Assembly: GCA_016197205.1 (NCBI GenBank)
Contig: JACPWG010000060.1
Coordinates: 38,020-102,019, forward strand
DNA from: Planctomycetota bacterium
GTDB lineage: Bacteria > Planctomycetota > MHYJ01 > WSZJ01 > JACPWG01
Direction: 5' to 3'
Length of the DNA: 64,000 nucleotides
This document shows positions 43,501-49,037 of this stretch, piece after piece. Under the pieces are notes generated by a model. That model was not told where the DNA came from. It did no database searches and worked only from the letters and a program-made list of their open reading frames with translations. A program made the translations under genes and the position numbers. Within the stretch, counting starts at the first letter, position 1. Each line of letters begins with the position of its first letter.

Positions 43501-44136
43501 CTCCGACGACACGCGCGCATCCGCGTCCCGGCATGCGCGTTCGAGGCGCGCGATTGCCGGGAAGCCCGCGGGGCCGAGTCGGGCAAGCGCACGCGCGGCG
43601 ACGGCGCGAACGCTGGGGGAGGAATCGAGCAGGGCATCCCGGAGGGGGAGGACGGCGTCGGGGAGGTCTTCGCTGAAGTGGCCGAGCGTAGCGACGGCCG
43701 CGGCCCGCACGTCGCGGTCGGGATCGTGCGCGGCGCGCGCGAGCGCCGGCAGGCAGGGGCCGGTCGGGCGACGGAGCTCGCGGAGCGCCAAGGCGGCGGC
43801 GCGACGCAGCCGCGGCTCGCGATCGGCGAGTGCGGCGAGCAGCGGAGCGACGGCGGACGACCCGATCCGCCCCAGCGCGGCGGCGGCGGCGTCCCGGGCG
43901 CGGGGGTCGGCGTCGCGGAGGCGCTCGATCCAGAAGGATGCCGGCTTCCCCAGGTGCGTGGGTGGGTCGTCGGCGCGCGCGCCTCCGAACGGGAGGCACA
44001 GCAGGACGAGGAGCGGCACGAGCCGTCGAAACCGGAGCGCCGCTTCGCCCCGAGTGGAGTTCGTTTCGGTGGCGTGCGGGGTCGCGGTTGTGCCCCTGGA
44101 GGAAAGGTTGCCCACGGCCGGGTCTCCAGCGTCCAC
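34567..44136 (-). CDS. giant exported HEAT-repeat protein (3189 aa)
   Basis: One uninterrupted frame of 9.6 kb. After a hydrophilic start, RFRRLVPLLVLLCLPFGGARA (about 36-56) looks like a Sec signal peptide, so the body is probably periplasmic or outside. Almost all of the rest is HEAT/PBS-lyase-type repeats: units such as DPDAxVRAAAAxALGxLG recur about every 35-40 residues, on the order of 80 by length. Two breaks are visible: a non-repeat insert at about 495-612 (includes GERTFQTNSGMWNFVTQRFPG) and a Pro/Gly-rich linker at about 1925-1985, which splits the solenoid. No catalytic motif was found; a scaffold or adhesion role is inference. GTG 44136 has GGGGAGG very close upstream; another GTG a few codons later is possible. 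Confidence 0.88.
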   Translation of the reverse strand: MDAGDPAVGNLSSRGTTATPHATETNSTRGEAALRFRRLVPLLVLLCLPFGGARADDPPTHLGKPASFWIERLRDADPRARDAAAAALGRIGSSAVAPLLAALADREPRLRRAAALALRELRRPTGPCLPALARAAHDPDRDVRAAAVATLGHFSEDLPDAVLPLRDALLDSSPSVRAVAARALARLGPAGFPAIARLERACRDADARVSSEAARALAACLGEAGPEPPRPGGAGSGEARAAVVPAPSSATPSPPAPAPSPALLVALRDPDASVRAAAANALAQRGPSGLDFLKRHADSPDARVRAAVAEGLHAAGEAGVDLLDALLTDEDPAVRNAAGRSLSWVARGSAVAQDCLTARLEGQDPIARLAAAAGIWELQRSAREASRGGPDPATASKEDTRGAPAGIRPSPAEAATARANALRALAARGNADLDALAAGVSAFVDPEAEVRRAAAELLSTLGPAADLAAARVLDGLWANTPSVPRFPPDAMACDWPVALAVLRRRRDEPRGGPGALPLGPWGGMGAESGAASVASLLEARTSGDPKVQAWAEATLPELDRLLENAFRSPRFAKGRIPGFGPEGERTFQTNSGMWNFVTQRFPGDLSGATGLATPAKLLPLLLEAFRTNDARLARLATRGLESLGEDAERALPGLLQVVADTRATASVRAEALKALPAVEDGRPAVPEAILRALQDPAPEVRRAAPVALVRVHREPGRVAAPLRTALHDPDAGVRSAALAAMRFLPALPPGALEEVVAAFRDPDPGVRRTALDLVIFPTRIGSPDPSDLRVRALAAALDDTDSTVANRAAQGLAALGATGAAVLLGALDAERAETRAAAAAGFSVRSELPGKAVPLLRERLLDRSPAVRRAAVTTLAHAQPTRADALETLLAVARAGQDGRPDLRGQASSSLATLATKALPLLPDLTARLSGVHPRDRRAAAEVLGALGPAVAGIPAILVTALGDAEPDTRCAALRALGKLGAGREEALHALVGGLSDADAGVAQAAAVELAVSFPERAAPAVPKVLQAMHTEDATERRKATEALGRIRPPLRVAVEALLAALRDSTPGVRAAAGHALSEIAVDDPDTLKALERLAEDAPAEARMQAVLALAPFVHKDPQAAGVVFAALQAADPWLRETAASAVAQAVQASAGRTADVLRALRSALEDPNPSVRDVAARGVPRLDPGTPGLRKLHVLALRTRDSMVRLSLAQSLATAGPAALPELLAACRQPDEQVRYCAFSALLSMPSLAPDCLLPLLEDADPGVRADAASALGQLGPKAVSAAAALLRLATDPQEPASTRRAAARALVRLGPTPAGSTGAREQLFADPDPGVRAAALRGLQGLGGLPPGLRSCIRRALTDPGETVRAAAAAVLGAQPWERTESLPALRQLAGDPFRRVRMAALEGLSKAPPDLTEAAFILRSALADSEASVREAAASALGRRRGLDEAAVEALEQAAADESLSVRGAAIYALGASGCGASKVVVRALGDPEESVSARAVAALSTGGTSALPQLKKALEQPLPRARRAALQALAALGKPALQALQEIQARVADEDGEVRLAALATLRDLESTEAMDTRWRGALNDADARVRAAAVAAQKPGAPGAVDGAAAALSDRDRRVRRAAALALGRDPKGAAATAAGLIAILEDDDREIRQAALTTLGNLRPLPEGAKPALAGLLRDPASPPDLRSSAAQVLAVAGAQRILLDALGDQNPAVGRAALSGLERAPPKEAGAALRVAPFLRDPDKAAQGSAIGTLRKMGEHAREALPLLLELCGVPEPEVRSAALLALTGSLPDAPEALAALRAGANDPHAFVRSTAWSSLKTFRIPGDERRPLLRAGLEDQVPSVRRLAVDSVLAEDLASPEVLSALHAAAGDPVAEVRLCAVGKLAAFEPGGDWASTALRDADVELRRLAARALSNRVVASGDPPPGARPRIPAGGPPGGRPGVGPPAGPGPPGAPIALPIRPRPPLPEGAGFGEAPVSLVEALADSDPEVRRLARQTVTRAPPCTAAGLTALLGKLSHEDAEVRRVAVTVLDAAGALPVEALRAALREPGREPAEREAAAHMLARSSAGAPAEMGMLVAALDEADLEVRLAALGGLEALPREGKAASVAPKLIALARCRAEATGIRESAMRALGKLSPGLAGPLLIDALADRKPEVRAGAALVIAQCDTALATTGEAVAATLRDSVVEVRRAAAMALGRVANKSPSILPLLVAGVSDVDEGVRAACARALLPYRTAAEAAAPALALLLRRESGQEPPCAAQTLGALGAAGVPYLVEGLGSQQTETRRLCAAALVASGAEGTAAIPALLQAAGDADGGVRATAANTLARLGAPASAALAELVSADDASVRGTAVGALLKLGRPAGAAAPHLLRALPKAPSNELPGIFAALLAIAPEAMAEAIRVLAARGSVEYLQPLLVNLATQDPEVLAALAVVATGDDRRARGWALCLLAGVRSAGPMSPTLRGALVAGLRDVDPRSRLTAATRFLAEFPALEEALSCLSDLASHPARDVRLRALALLPSPLPNPGAALELALEVAGDADAEESLRVSAIGLLPRLHAEGPAVVTALEAVFRSDSARLLDAAATSLGELGPDARDALPALAQALRSGPPQTYAAVCQAVSAIGPEHPAVLSALLERIRKGQPPFSTFAETALLGLTAGAESAVGPLAAVLASEQEPVSLRLAAARGLARVGSRAPAVLAAYNSARRASEPLLRKAAIEGLGTLAPTEALARSALMAAAADPEPELRRAVFEAMARMGAAGVPELASGLRDPVVAVREAAARALGAVGPPAAPALPELAAALRDRSRLVRCAAAWALRRIGPAAAPAGRELAERMADDDAALRGELARALARTETDPRLAVPALLKALQDAEPGLRLQIGEALLAVAALGERAAVALPALAQALRTHGAEGRVVILRAVERLDGFGAAALRDVAAVLRAPEHGATRAAGGDGEAEAGAKVRVNEREARVAAARCLGRIGAASPAAAAALGDALRDEDEEVRVAATLTLGGMDAGVSGVLPALVAALGDECVRVRRAAADGLLRAGPSAAGQSAALCAAFRDADAEVRVRAAIALGKIGELSRAADGVQREAALRGAIADADARVRAAAVASLGRAGSGTEESVRAFVHALEDLDERVKLAAVEALGALGPRAGSAVPALVVSLRDSSPYVRKAAEAALQKVRTR

Positions 44137-44159
44137 TGCCTCCCCGTCGCGCAGGCCTT

Positions 44160-44325
44160 AGTACCGCCCCACGGAATTGGGTGACCAATTTGCTCGGCGA
44201 TTTTGGCCGCCCGCTTTGTTGCGCTCGCTCGGCGTTGTTCTCCGTTACTACGCCTCGCTCGCGCGCCTCGCGGGCGGCCAAACTTGCCTTCGCCTATTTG
44301 TCACCGACTTCCGTGGAGCGGTACT
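44160..44325. repeat. 166-bp terminal-inverted-repeat element, copy 2
   Basis: Same length and order as 3512-3677 with scattered substitutions. Starts AGTACCGCCCCACGGAATTG and ends GACTTCCGTGGAGCGGTACT. It is flanked by TTA on both sides, counted just outside GTACCGC...GCGGTAC, a possible target duplication. It lies between the HEAT giant and the SpoIIM-family gene. Confidence 0.85.
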
Positions 44326-44424
44326 TAGCGAGTTCGCGCGCGTGGGCGGCGGTGCATGAAAATGCGTGGAGGCCAGGATAGCATCGTGAGGCTGCGGGGG
44401 GAAGTGGTTTTTCGGCGTGCCGGC

Positions 44425-45054
44425 CTACGGCAGGAAGTGCCGGATGAAGATGGGCGTGCCGAAGACTTCGACGAAGCCGGCGGCCACGCAGAGGAGTGCG
44501 CCCGCGACGGCCTGGCGGCGGACGGGGGAGAGCTCGGCCTGCGAGGGCAGAGTGCCTGACATCAGGTAATCATAGAAAAGGCCGCCGCCGCGTAGGCCCG
44601 CGCCGGCGCCGATGAGGAAGGCCGCCATTTCGAAGATGCCGTGCGGCACGAGGAGCGCGGCGAGGAGTGCGGGGGGCAGGAGCTGGGAGGAGGGGTCGCG
44701 AAGGGTGGCAACCGTGACCCAGGCGCCGAGGACGAGAAGCTCGATCGAGGTGAGGACGCCTGCGGTCACGGCGCCGGCCACCAGGCTTGCGTAGGCCAGG
44801 AGGTTGTTACGGAGAATGTGGCGAAGCTGATCCCAGGCCGGCTGCGCGAGGCGCTCATGGATGTTGCCGAGGACCCGGTCGCGTTTCGCGGCGTCCTGAG
44901 GGGCGTCGGTGGTGAAGGGCCAGCCGCCGACGAGCCCCGCCAGAAAGAGGGCCAGCGCAATGCCGAACGAGGCGAGCCCACCTAGCCGGCGGCGAGGTGT
45001 GGGCGAGGCCCCCGGAGAGGGACCGTCGTGGGTGGTTGCCGGCGCCTCCTCCAT
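44425..45054 (-). CDS. SpoIIM / DUF95-family membrane protein
   Basis: A 209-aa polytopic membrane protein with about five helices. The family signature region reads NNLLAYASLVAGAVTAGVLT ... LLVPHGIFEMAAFLIGAGAGLRGG, matching the stage II sporulation protein M family, which occurs widely in non-sporulating bacteria. A Pro-rich cytoplasmic N-terminus (about 1-24) precedes the first helix. ATG at 45054. The 69-aa peptide gene upstream on the same strand has its own terminator before this gene, so they are probably not one transcript. Role unknown in this organism; membrane remodelling or secretion has been suggested for relatives. Confidence 0.85.
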   Translation of the reverse strand: MEEAPATTHDGPSPGASPTPRRRLGGLASFGIALALFLAGLVGGWPFTTDAPQDAAKRDRVLGNIHERLAQPAWDQLRHILRNNLLAYASLVAGAVTAGVLTSIELLVLGAWVTVATLRDPSSQLLPPALLAALLVPHGIFEMAAFLIGAGAGLRGGGLFYDYLMSGTLPSQAELSPVRRQAVAGALLCVAAGFVEVFGTPIFIRHFLP

Positions 45055-45075
45055 GCGCGCCCCCGAAATGTGAAA

Positions 45076-45110
45076 GAGGGAGAGCGCCCGCGAATCGAGC
45101 GCTCTCCCTC
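45076..45110 (-). terminator. intrinsic terminator of peptide gene A
   Basis: Perfect 12-bp stem GAGGGAGAGCGC / GCGCTCTCCCTC with an 11-nt loop. On the minus strand it is followed by TTTCACATTT. It begins about 24 bp after the stop of the 69-aa peptide gene. Confidence 0.7.
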
Positions 45111-45133
45111 CGGGAATTCTCTGGGATGGGGTT

Positions 45134-45343
45134 CTACGCGATGAAGAGGATCATCCCCAGGAGGCCGAAGATCGGGTTGCCCAGGGCCGTGGCGAGGGCG
45201 TTGCCGACCGTCTTGCCGACGGTGAACATGCTGTCCATGTTCGCGTTCAGGAAGTAGCCCAGGTCCGGGGTCGCGCACACCACGAGCGCCGCGGAAGCCA
45301 CGAAACCGGTGAGGGCGAGGGCAGCCTGCTGCTTCTTCGTCAT
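45134..45343 (-). CDS. 69-aa small membrane/secreted peptide, paralogue A
   Basis: Begins MTKKQQAALALTGFVASAAL, a positively charged then hydrophobic signal- or anchor-like segment ending near VVCA. The conserved half follows: TPDLGYFLNANMDSMFTVGK, TVGNALATALG and a hydrophobic C-terminus GNPIFGLLGMILFIA. Two paralogues lie at 48522 and 48828. Between A and C the N-terminal helix is divergent while the second half differs at only six of about 46 positions, mostly conservatively. DNA differences there are largely synonymous, which supports real coding. AGAGG lies 11-12 nt before ATG 45343, and a strong terminator follows. No family recognised; bacteriocin-like, holin-like or accessory membrane peptide are all possible. 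Confidence 0.82.
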   Translation of the reverse strand: MTKKQQAALALTGFVASAALVVCATPDLGYFLNANMDSMFTVGKTVGNALATALGNPIFGLLGMILFIA

Positions 45344-45382
45344 GGGCCAAGTATCCTCTATTGGAGTCCTAGAAACCACCAC

Positions 45383-46049
45383 GCCTCGGGTAACTCCCGA
45401 TGACCACTCGAACGTACAGCAACGAGCGTGCCGATCACCATCAAGACGCGCCGTAAGTGCTTAAATCCTTTTGTGCCATTGTATAGAGAATTCTGTTTGT
45501 CGACATGCCCAGCCCGATGCGTTGGGGGAAATTCAAGTGCCGTTTCTCCAGCAAGCTGGAATCTGTCTCCAAGCCGGACACTCTGGCCATGACAGCCTCC
45601 CGTTGGAGTGCAGGCCCCGCGTGGGTTTTCTGCCGACCGCGAATGCGCGAGAGCCATCGTTCCTGAATCCGCAGCTCAGGGTTAGGGCGATTCTAACCCT
45701 GACCCGCAGGGATGGGCGCGAATCCAAATGCCCCAGGCCCAGGGTCGAACGACCGCCAACGGGCGCGCTTGATGCAGGCTTTCTGCATGGCACGCAAGCG
45801 TGCCGGGGATTGATCGGGATGCGGACAGAGGGAGGGGGGGGCGGGGCGGCGGGCGTTTCCTCGCAGTTGCCGCATGCTCCCAGCGCTACCCGCTTCGGCG
45901 AGCCCCGTCAAGCTGGGATGCGTCGTTCAGCGAAGAAGGATGACTGCGGAGCGGCCCTGACGCCTGTCGGTGTTCAGTCTGGTCATTCGGGCTTGGTCAT
46001 TGATTGGTCATGGGTCATTGGCGCTTTGCCATTCGTCAGCGGCCTTTGG
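45383..46049. other. intergenic region with hairpin and heptamers
   Basis: No convincing gene. It contains a perfect 10-bp hairpin TCAGGGTTAG / CTAACCCTGA at 45676-45702 and GGTCATT heptamers at 45981-46019. Local composition is mixed. Confidence 0.5.
45981..46019. repeat. GGTCATT heptamer cluster
   Basis: GGTCATT occurs at 45981, 45995 and 46013, with GGTCATG at 46006, separated mostly by multiples of about 7 bp. This is a third heptanucleotide motif, like the TTGGTCA units known from cyanobacterial tandem repeats. Confidence 0.65.
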
Positions 46050-46079
46050 TTGCGGCGCTCGGCGGCTGTATGGTAGGAT
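46050..46079 (+). promoter_or_regulatory. sigma70-like promoter upstream of 201-aa gene
   Basis: TTGCGG (46050-46055), 18-nt spacer, TAGGAT (46074-46079). The 201-aa gene starts 55 nt further on. Confidence 0.5.
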
Positions 46080-46134
46080 CGATTGCGCAAAGGTCATTCG
46101 GACTCCATTCGATGGCGGAGACGAGGTCGCTTGC

Positions 46135-46740
46135 ATGTCCACGGAGCGCCGAGAAGGGGAGTTCCAGGACCTGCGCGCGCGGGCGATCTGGGTGCTGGAG
46201 CACGCGGAGAGCGCCGCGGCCTCTCCCCGGCTGGCGACACGGCAAGCCCGCCTGCGCCTCTGGCACTACGGCAGCTTCCGCGCGGAGGACGCCTCCTGGA
46301 CGCTCTTCGTTCCGGGACCGCGCGCGCCGGAAGACGTGGAGCCGATCATTCGACGCGTGACCTGGGAGCGTGCGGCCGACCGCAGGCGCCTCCTGTCGGA
46401 CCCGCTCGAGGGGCTCAAGCGCGGGTTTCATGTGCGGCCGACGATCCATGTCGTCGACGCGGACGTCCCTGAGGCGGAACTCGCGCCGATCCTGGAGGCA
46501 GGGGCTTCGCTCCCGGTCGGGGCCGTGAGTCTGCGCGAGTCGTTCGTCCACTGGATCGCCCTCGATGGGGACCGGTACGGCTTCGAGTCGAGTGGAGGGA
46601 CGCCGGGGATCCGGCTCGAATGGCATGACGCAGGCCCGTCGGAGTGGAGCGAGTTCACGGCGTGGGTGGCCCGGCTGCGGTCTCTTTTTGCCGACTACCT
46701 CGCCTGGGGGGAGGCGGCCCCGGAGGACGGCCCCGCGTGA
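46135..46740 (+). CDS. hypothetical protein, 201 aa
   Basis: A soluble acidic protein starting MSTERREGEFQDLRARAIWV. It has no signal peptide, membrane helix or catalytic motif that I recognise. Trp-rich strands (WHYGSFRAEDASWTLFVPG; SFVHWIALDGDRYGFESSGG; IRLEWHDAGPSEWSEFTAWV) and a helical end (VARLRSLFADYLAW) suggest a compact alpha/beta fold. ATG 46135 is chosen from promoter position and composition; the open frame continues upstream to 45970 without support. It lies between the peptide-A gene and the degenerate M48 gene, and its relation to them is unknown. Confidence 0.65.
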   Translation: MSTERREGEFQDLRARAIWVLEHAESAAASPRLATRQARLRLWHYGSFRAEDASWTLFVPGPRAPEDVEPIIRRVTWERAADRRRLLSDPLEGLKRGFHVRPTIHVVDADVPEAELAPILEAGASLPVGAVSLRESFVHWIALDGDRYGFESSGGTPGIRLEWHDAGPSEWSEFTAWVARLRSLFADYLAWGEAAPEDGPA

Positions 46741-46779
46741 GTGCCGTCGCGAGCGCAGGTGCCGCGCATGCATGTCGAC

Positions 46780-46934
46780 CCCTACCGTTCGGCTTCGCAA
46801 CAACTGTTCAAGCCTTCGGAGCCCCTGCGCCCCAACCAGAAAGGGACGAGCCACCGAACTCGCCGAAGACACCGAACGACCCGTGGAGAATTTCGGCGTC
46901 TTCGGTGGCCAAGTCTTCGCTTTTGGGTTACGGG
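46780..46934. repeat. ~155-bp nonamer-based hairpin repeat, copy 2
   Basis: CCCTACCGTTCGGCTTCG ... GGGACGAGCCACCGAACTCG ... AATTTCGGCGTCTTCGGTGG ... TTTTGGGTTACGGG. Same block order as 24802-24955. The xCxCCGAAx nonamer is repeated three times in a row here. It occupies the gap before the M48-like gene. Confidence 0.8.
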
Positions 46935-47100
46935 TGCGACCCCGACCTGGGTTATGGTTCCCCTCCGGAGCGCACTCGCGGCTCGGTTGTGTGCGATAGC
47001 GGCGCGGCGCCGCCGTGCCCACCGAGCGAGCGCTCGTTGTCGGCCGTGCGAGACGCCGGCGGCAGTTTGCAACCTGCACACGCGCTGAGAGGAGGACAGA

Positions 47101-48405
47101 ATGGCGGACCCTGGGATGGGCGCCGTGACCGGCAAACACCTGATGGCGCAGGTCGTGGCGGGATTCCAACTCGCCTCGCTCCGCTGCGCCGCCGAGGCGC
47201 GGATGAGGGCGCGGATCGAAGGGCAGCCGGAGCTGCGACGCCGGCTCGGGGAGTGGCTGGCCGGCGAGGAGCGGGCCACGCGCCGCAAGCTCGCCCTCCT
47301 GACCGAGGCCTATCGCGTGGACGGCGCGATTACGCCTCGCCTCCACAAGCTCGGCTTCGTGTTGAAGCAGGGGCTGCGCCTGCCGGCCGACGTGGAGCTT
47401 TTCGTGCGCGGGAGCGCGGAGCGCGCGGCGAGGTGCGTGCCGTCCCGCTCCGGCAGCCGCCTGATCCTGCTCTTGGACTCGGGGCTGGTCGAGCTCCTGT
47501 CCGCCCACGAGCTGCTTTTCGTCCTCGGGGCTGAGATCGGACGCGCGCTCCTGGGGCACCGGCCCATGTCCCGCGTGCCGCTCGGGGATCCCGGCCTTTC
47601 CCCGCTCGACGCGGCGCGGCTGCGCGGGCTGGAGCGGCGGCAGGACGTGTCGAGCGACCGCATCGGCCTGCTCGCGTGCCAGGACACGCGCGTCGCGGCC
47701 GCGGCGCTCTTCAAGATGGCCGCGGGTCTCAGCGACCGCTGGGCCGCTTTCGACGAGAGCGCCTACGCGCAGCACTTCGAGGCCGCGGTCGTCCCGGAGG
47801 CGGCCTGGGGGCTCGAGGTCGCGGGGACCCACCCGACGGTCCCCTTCCGGCTGCGGGCGCTGTCGGTGTTCGCAAGGTCCGAACCCTACGCGCGGGCGGT
47901 TGGTGCGGCGTCCTGGGACCTCTCCACGGATGGGCTGGAGGCGGAGGTGGAGCGGCTCCTCGGGCTCCTGGAGCCGGACCTGTCAGGCCTGGAGGGAGTG
48001 GCGGAGGAGGAAGCGGCCAATCGGTTCCTGGTCGACGGCGCGCTGCTCCTTGTGGCGGCTGACGGCGTGGTGGAACCGAGTGAAGTGGAGTGGCTGCAGA
48101 CCCACTTGGAAGGGGTGGAGGTCGGTCCGGAGTTGGTGCGGCGGATCACCGACCCGGATTTTCGCCGGCATGCCCTGGCGGGGCTGGGGGCGAAGGCCTA
48201 CGTCTTGAGGAACAAACTCTCCGAGAACCAGCGGGCGGGCCTGCTCCGGCTGCTCTGCGACCTGGCCCTGCACGCCGGCGGAATGCCGCAGCCCGAGCTG
48301 GAGCTGCTGGAGGAGTTTCGGCGGTTGCTGGACGTGTCCGGCGAGCTGGCGCGAACGGCCCTGCGCAGCGCGGCGACGGAATCGCCCCCCGAGTCTCCGG
48401 CGTGA
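47101..48405 (+). CDS. degenerate M48-peptidase-like protein with C-terminal TerB-like domain
   Basis: 434 aa. Residues about 75-260 follow the layout of M48 zinc peptidases (PADVELFVRGSAE; SGLVELLSAHELLFVLGAEIGRALLGH; QDVSSDRIGLLACQDTRVAAAALFKMAAG), but the metal site is lost. HExxH aligns with AEIGR (about 144-148), so both His are replaced, and the third-ligand Glu position appears to be Asp. It is therefore probably non-proteolytic. Residues about 300-420 resemble a TerB/DjlA-type helical domain (LVDGALLLVAADGVVEPSEVEWL). No transmembrane segments. ATG has GAGGAGG 7 nt upstream. The peptide genes B and C lie just downstream on the other strand. Confidence 0.75.
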   Translation: MADPGMGAVTGKHLMAQVVAGFQLASLRCAAEARMRARIEGQPELRRRLGEWLAGEERATRRKLALLTEAYRVDGAITPRLHKLGFVLKQGLRLPADVELFVRGSAERAARCVPSRSGSRLILLLDSGLVELLSAHELLFVLGAEIGRALLGHRPMSRVPLGDPGLSPLDAARLRGLERRQDVSSDRIGLLACQDTRVAAAALFKMAAGLSDRWAAFDESAYAQHFEAAVVPEAAWGLEVAGTHPTVPFRLRALSVFARSEPYARAVGAASWDLSTDGLEAEVERLLGLLEPDLSGLEGVAEEEAANRFLVDGALLLVAADGVVEPSEVEWLQTHLEGVEVGPELVRRITDPDFRRHALAGLGAKAYVLRNKLSENQRAGLLRLLCDLALHAGGMPQPELELLEEFRRLLDVSGELARTALRSAATESPPESPA

Positions 48406-48452
48406 GCTGCGCCCGACCGCCTCTCCCCGCCGCCTCCCCTTGGAAAAGAAAA

Positions 48453-48486
48453 GGAGGGAGAACGACGATGGGGTCGTTCTCCCTCC
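48453..48486 (-). terminator. intrinsic terminator of peptide gene B
   Basis: Perfect 14-bp stem GGAGGGAGAACGAC / GTCGTTCTCCCTCC with 6-nt loop, followed on the minus strand by TTTTCTTTT. The stem sequence resembles the terminator of peptide gene A. Confidence 0.85.
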
Positions 48487-48521
48487 GCGTGGTCATCCGA
48501 GCAAGCCCGAGGGGTGGGTTT

Positions 48522-48728
48522 CTACGCGATGAAGAGGATGATGCCGAGCAGGCCGAAGATCGGGTTCCCCAGCGCATCGCCGAGGGCCGAGCCGACCGTC
48601 TTGCCCATCTCGTACATCGAATCCATGTCGCCACCGATGAAGTACCCCAGGTTCGGGGTCGCAACGGCAACGATCGCCAGGGTCGCAGCCAGACCAGCCA
48701 ACGTCATCAGCGCACGGCTCTTCTTCAT
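48522..48728 (-). CDS. 68-aa small membrane/secreted peptide, paralogue B
   Basis: MKKSRALMTLAGLAATLAIV is a signal- or anchor-like start. The family core follows: TPNLGYFIGGDMDSMYEMGK, TVGSALGDALG and GNPIFGLLGIILFIA. Compared with paralogues A and C it keeps ATPxLGYF, MDSM, GKTVGxAL and the C-terminal 15 residues with one change. AAAGGGGT lies about 7 nt before ATG 48728. It follows paralogue C by 99 bp on the same strand and ends in a strong terminator, so C and B may be one transcription unit. Function unknown. Confidence 0.82.
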   Translation of the reverse strand: MKKSRALMTLAGLAATLAIVAVATPNLGYFIGGDMDSMYEMGKTVGSALGDALGNPIFGLLGIILFIA

Positions 48729-48827
48729 CTCGTTTACCCCTTTAAAGCGCAGGCCCGAGTTACCGAATCCACAGAGAACCGACTCGTCGTCCCTTCCCCT
48801 CATGTTCGTGGGTCGTTTCCGACGTTT

Positions 48828-49037
48828 CTAGGCGATGAAGAGGATCATTCCCAGAAGACCGAAGATGGGATTGCCAAGGGCCGTTCCGAGGGCCGAGCCC
48901 ACCGTCTTTCCGATGGCGAACATGCTGTCCATGTTGGTCTTCAGGAAGTAGCCCAGGTCCGGCGTGGCGCAGGTCACCGCCACCAGCGCAACGACCAGGG
49001 CGCTCAGGGTCACCACCGCGTTCTGCTTCTTCGTCAT
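48828..49037 (-). CDS. 69-aa small membrane/secreted peptide, paralogue C
   Basis: MTKKQNAVVTLSALVVALVA, then TCATPDLGYFLKTNMDSMFA and GKTVGSALGTALG, ending GNPIFGLLGMILFIA. Closest to paralogue A. The GxxxG-like spacing in the centre (glycine-zipper) and the uncharged C-terminus suggest membrane insertion or self-association. GGGAG lies about 9 nt before ATG 49037. Longer in-frame starts upstream lack a ribosome-binding site. It is the first gene of the C-B pair; no clear promoter was found in the 590-bp region upstream. Confidence 0.82.
   Translation of the reverse strand: MTKKQNAVVTLSALVVALVAVTCATPDLGYFLKTNMDSMFAIGKTVGSALGTALGNPIFGLLGMILFIA

Noticed and set aside
45471..46076. Open frame of about 200 codons between peptide A and the 201-aa gene
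   Set aside because: Crosses a hairpin and the GGTCATT heptamers, has no ribosome-binding site and no recognisable protein.
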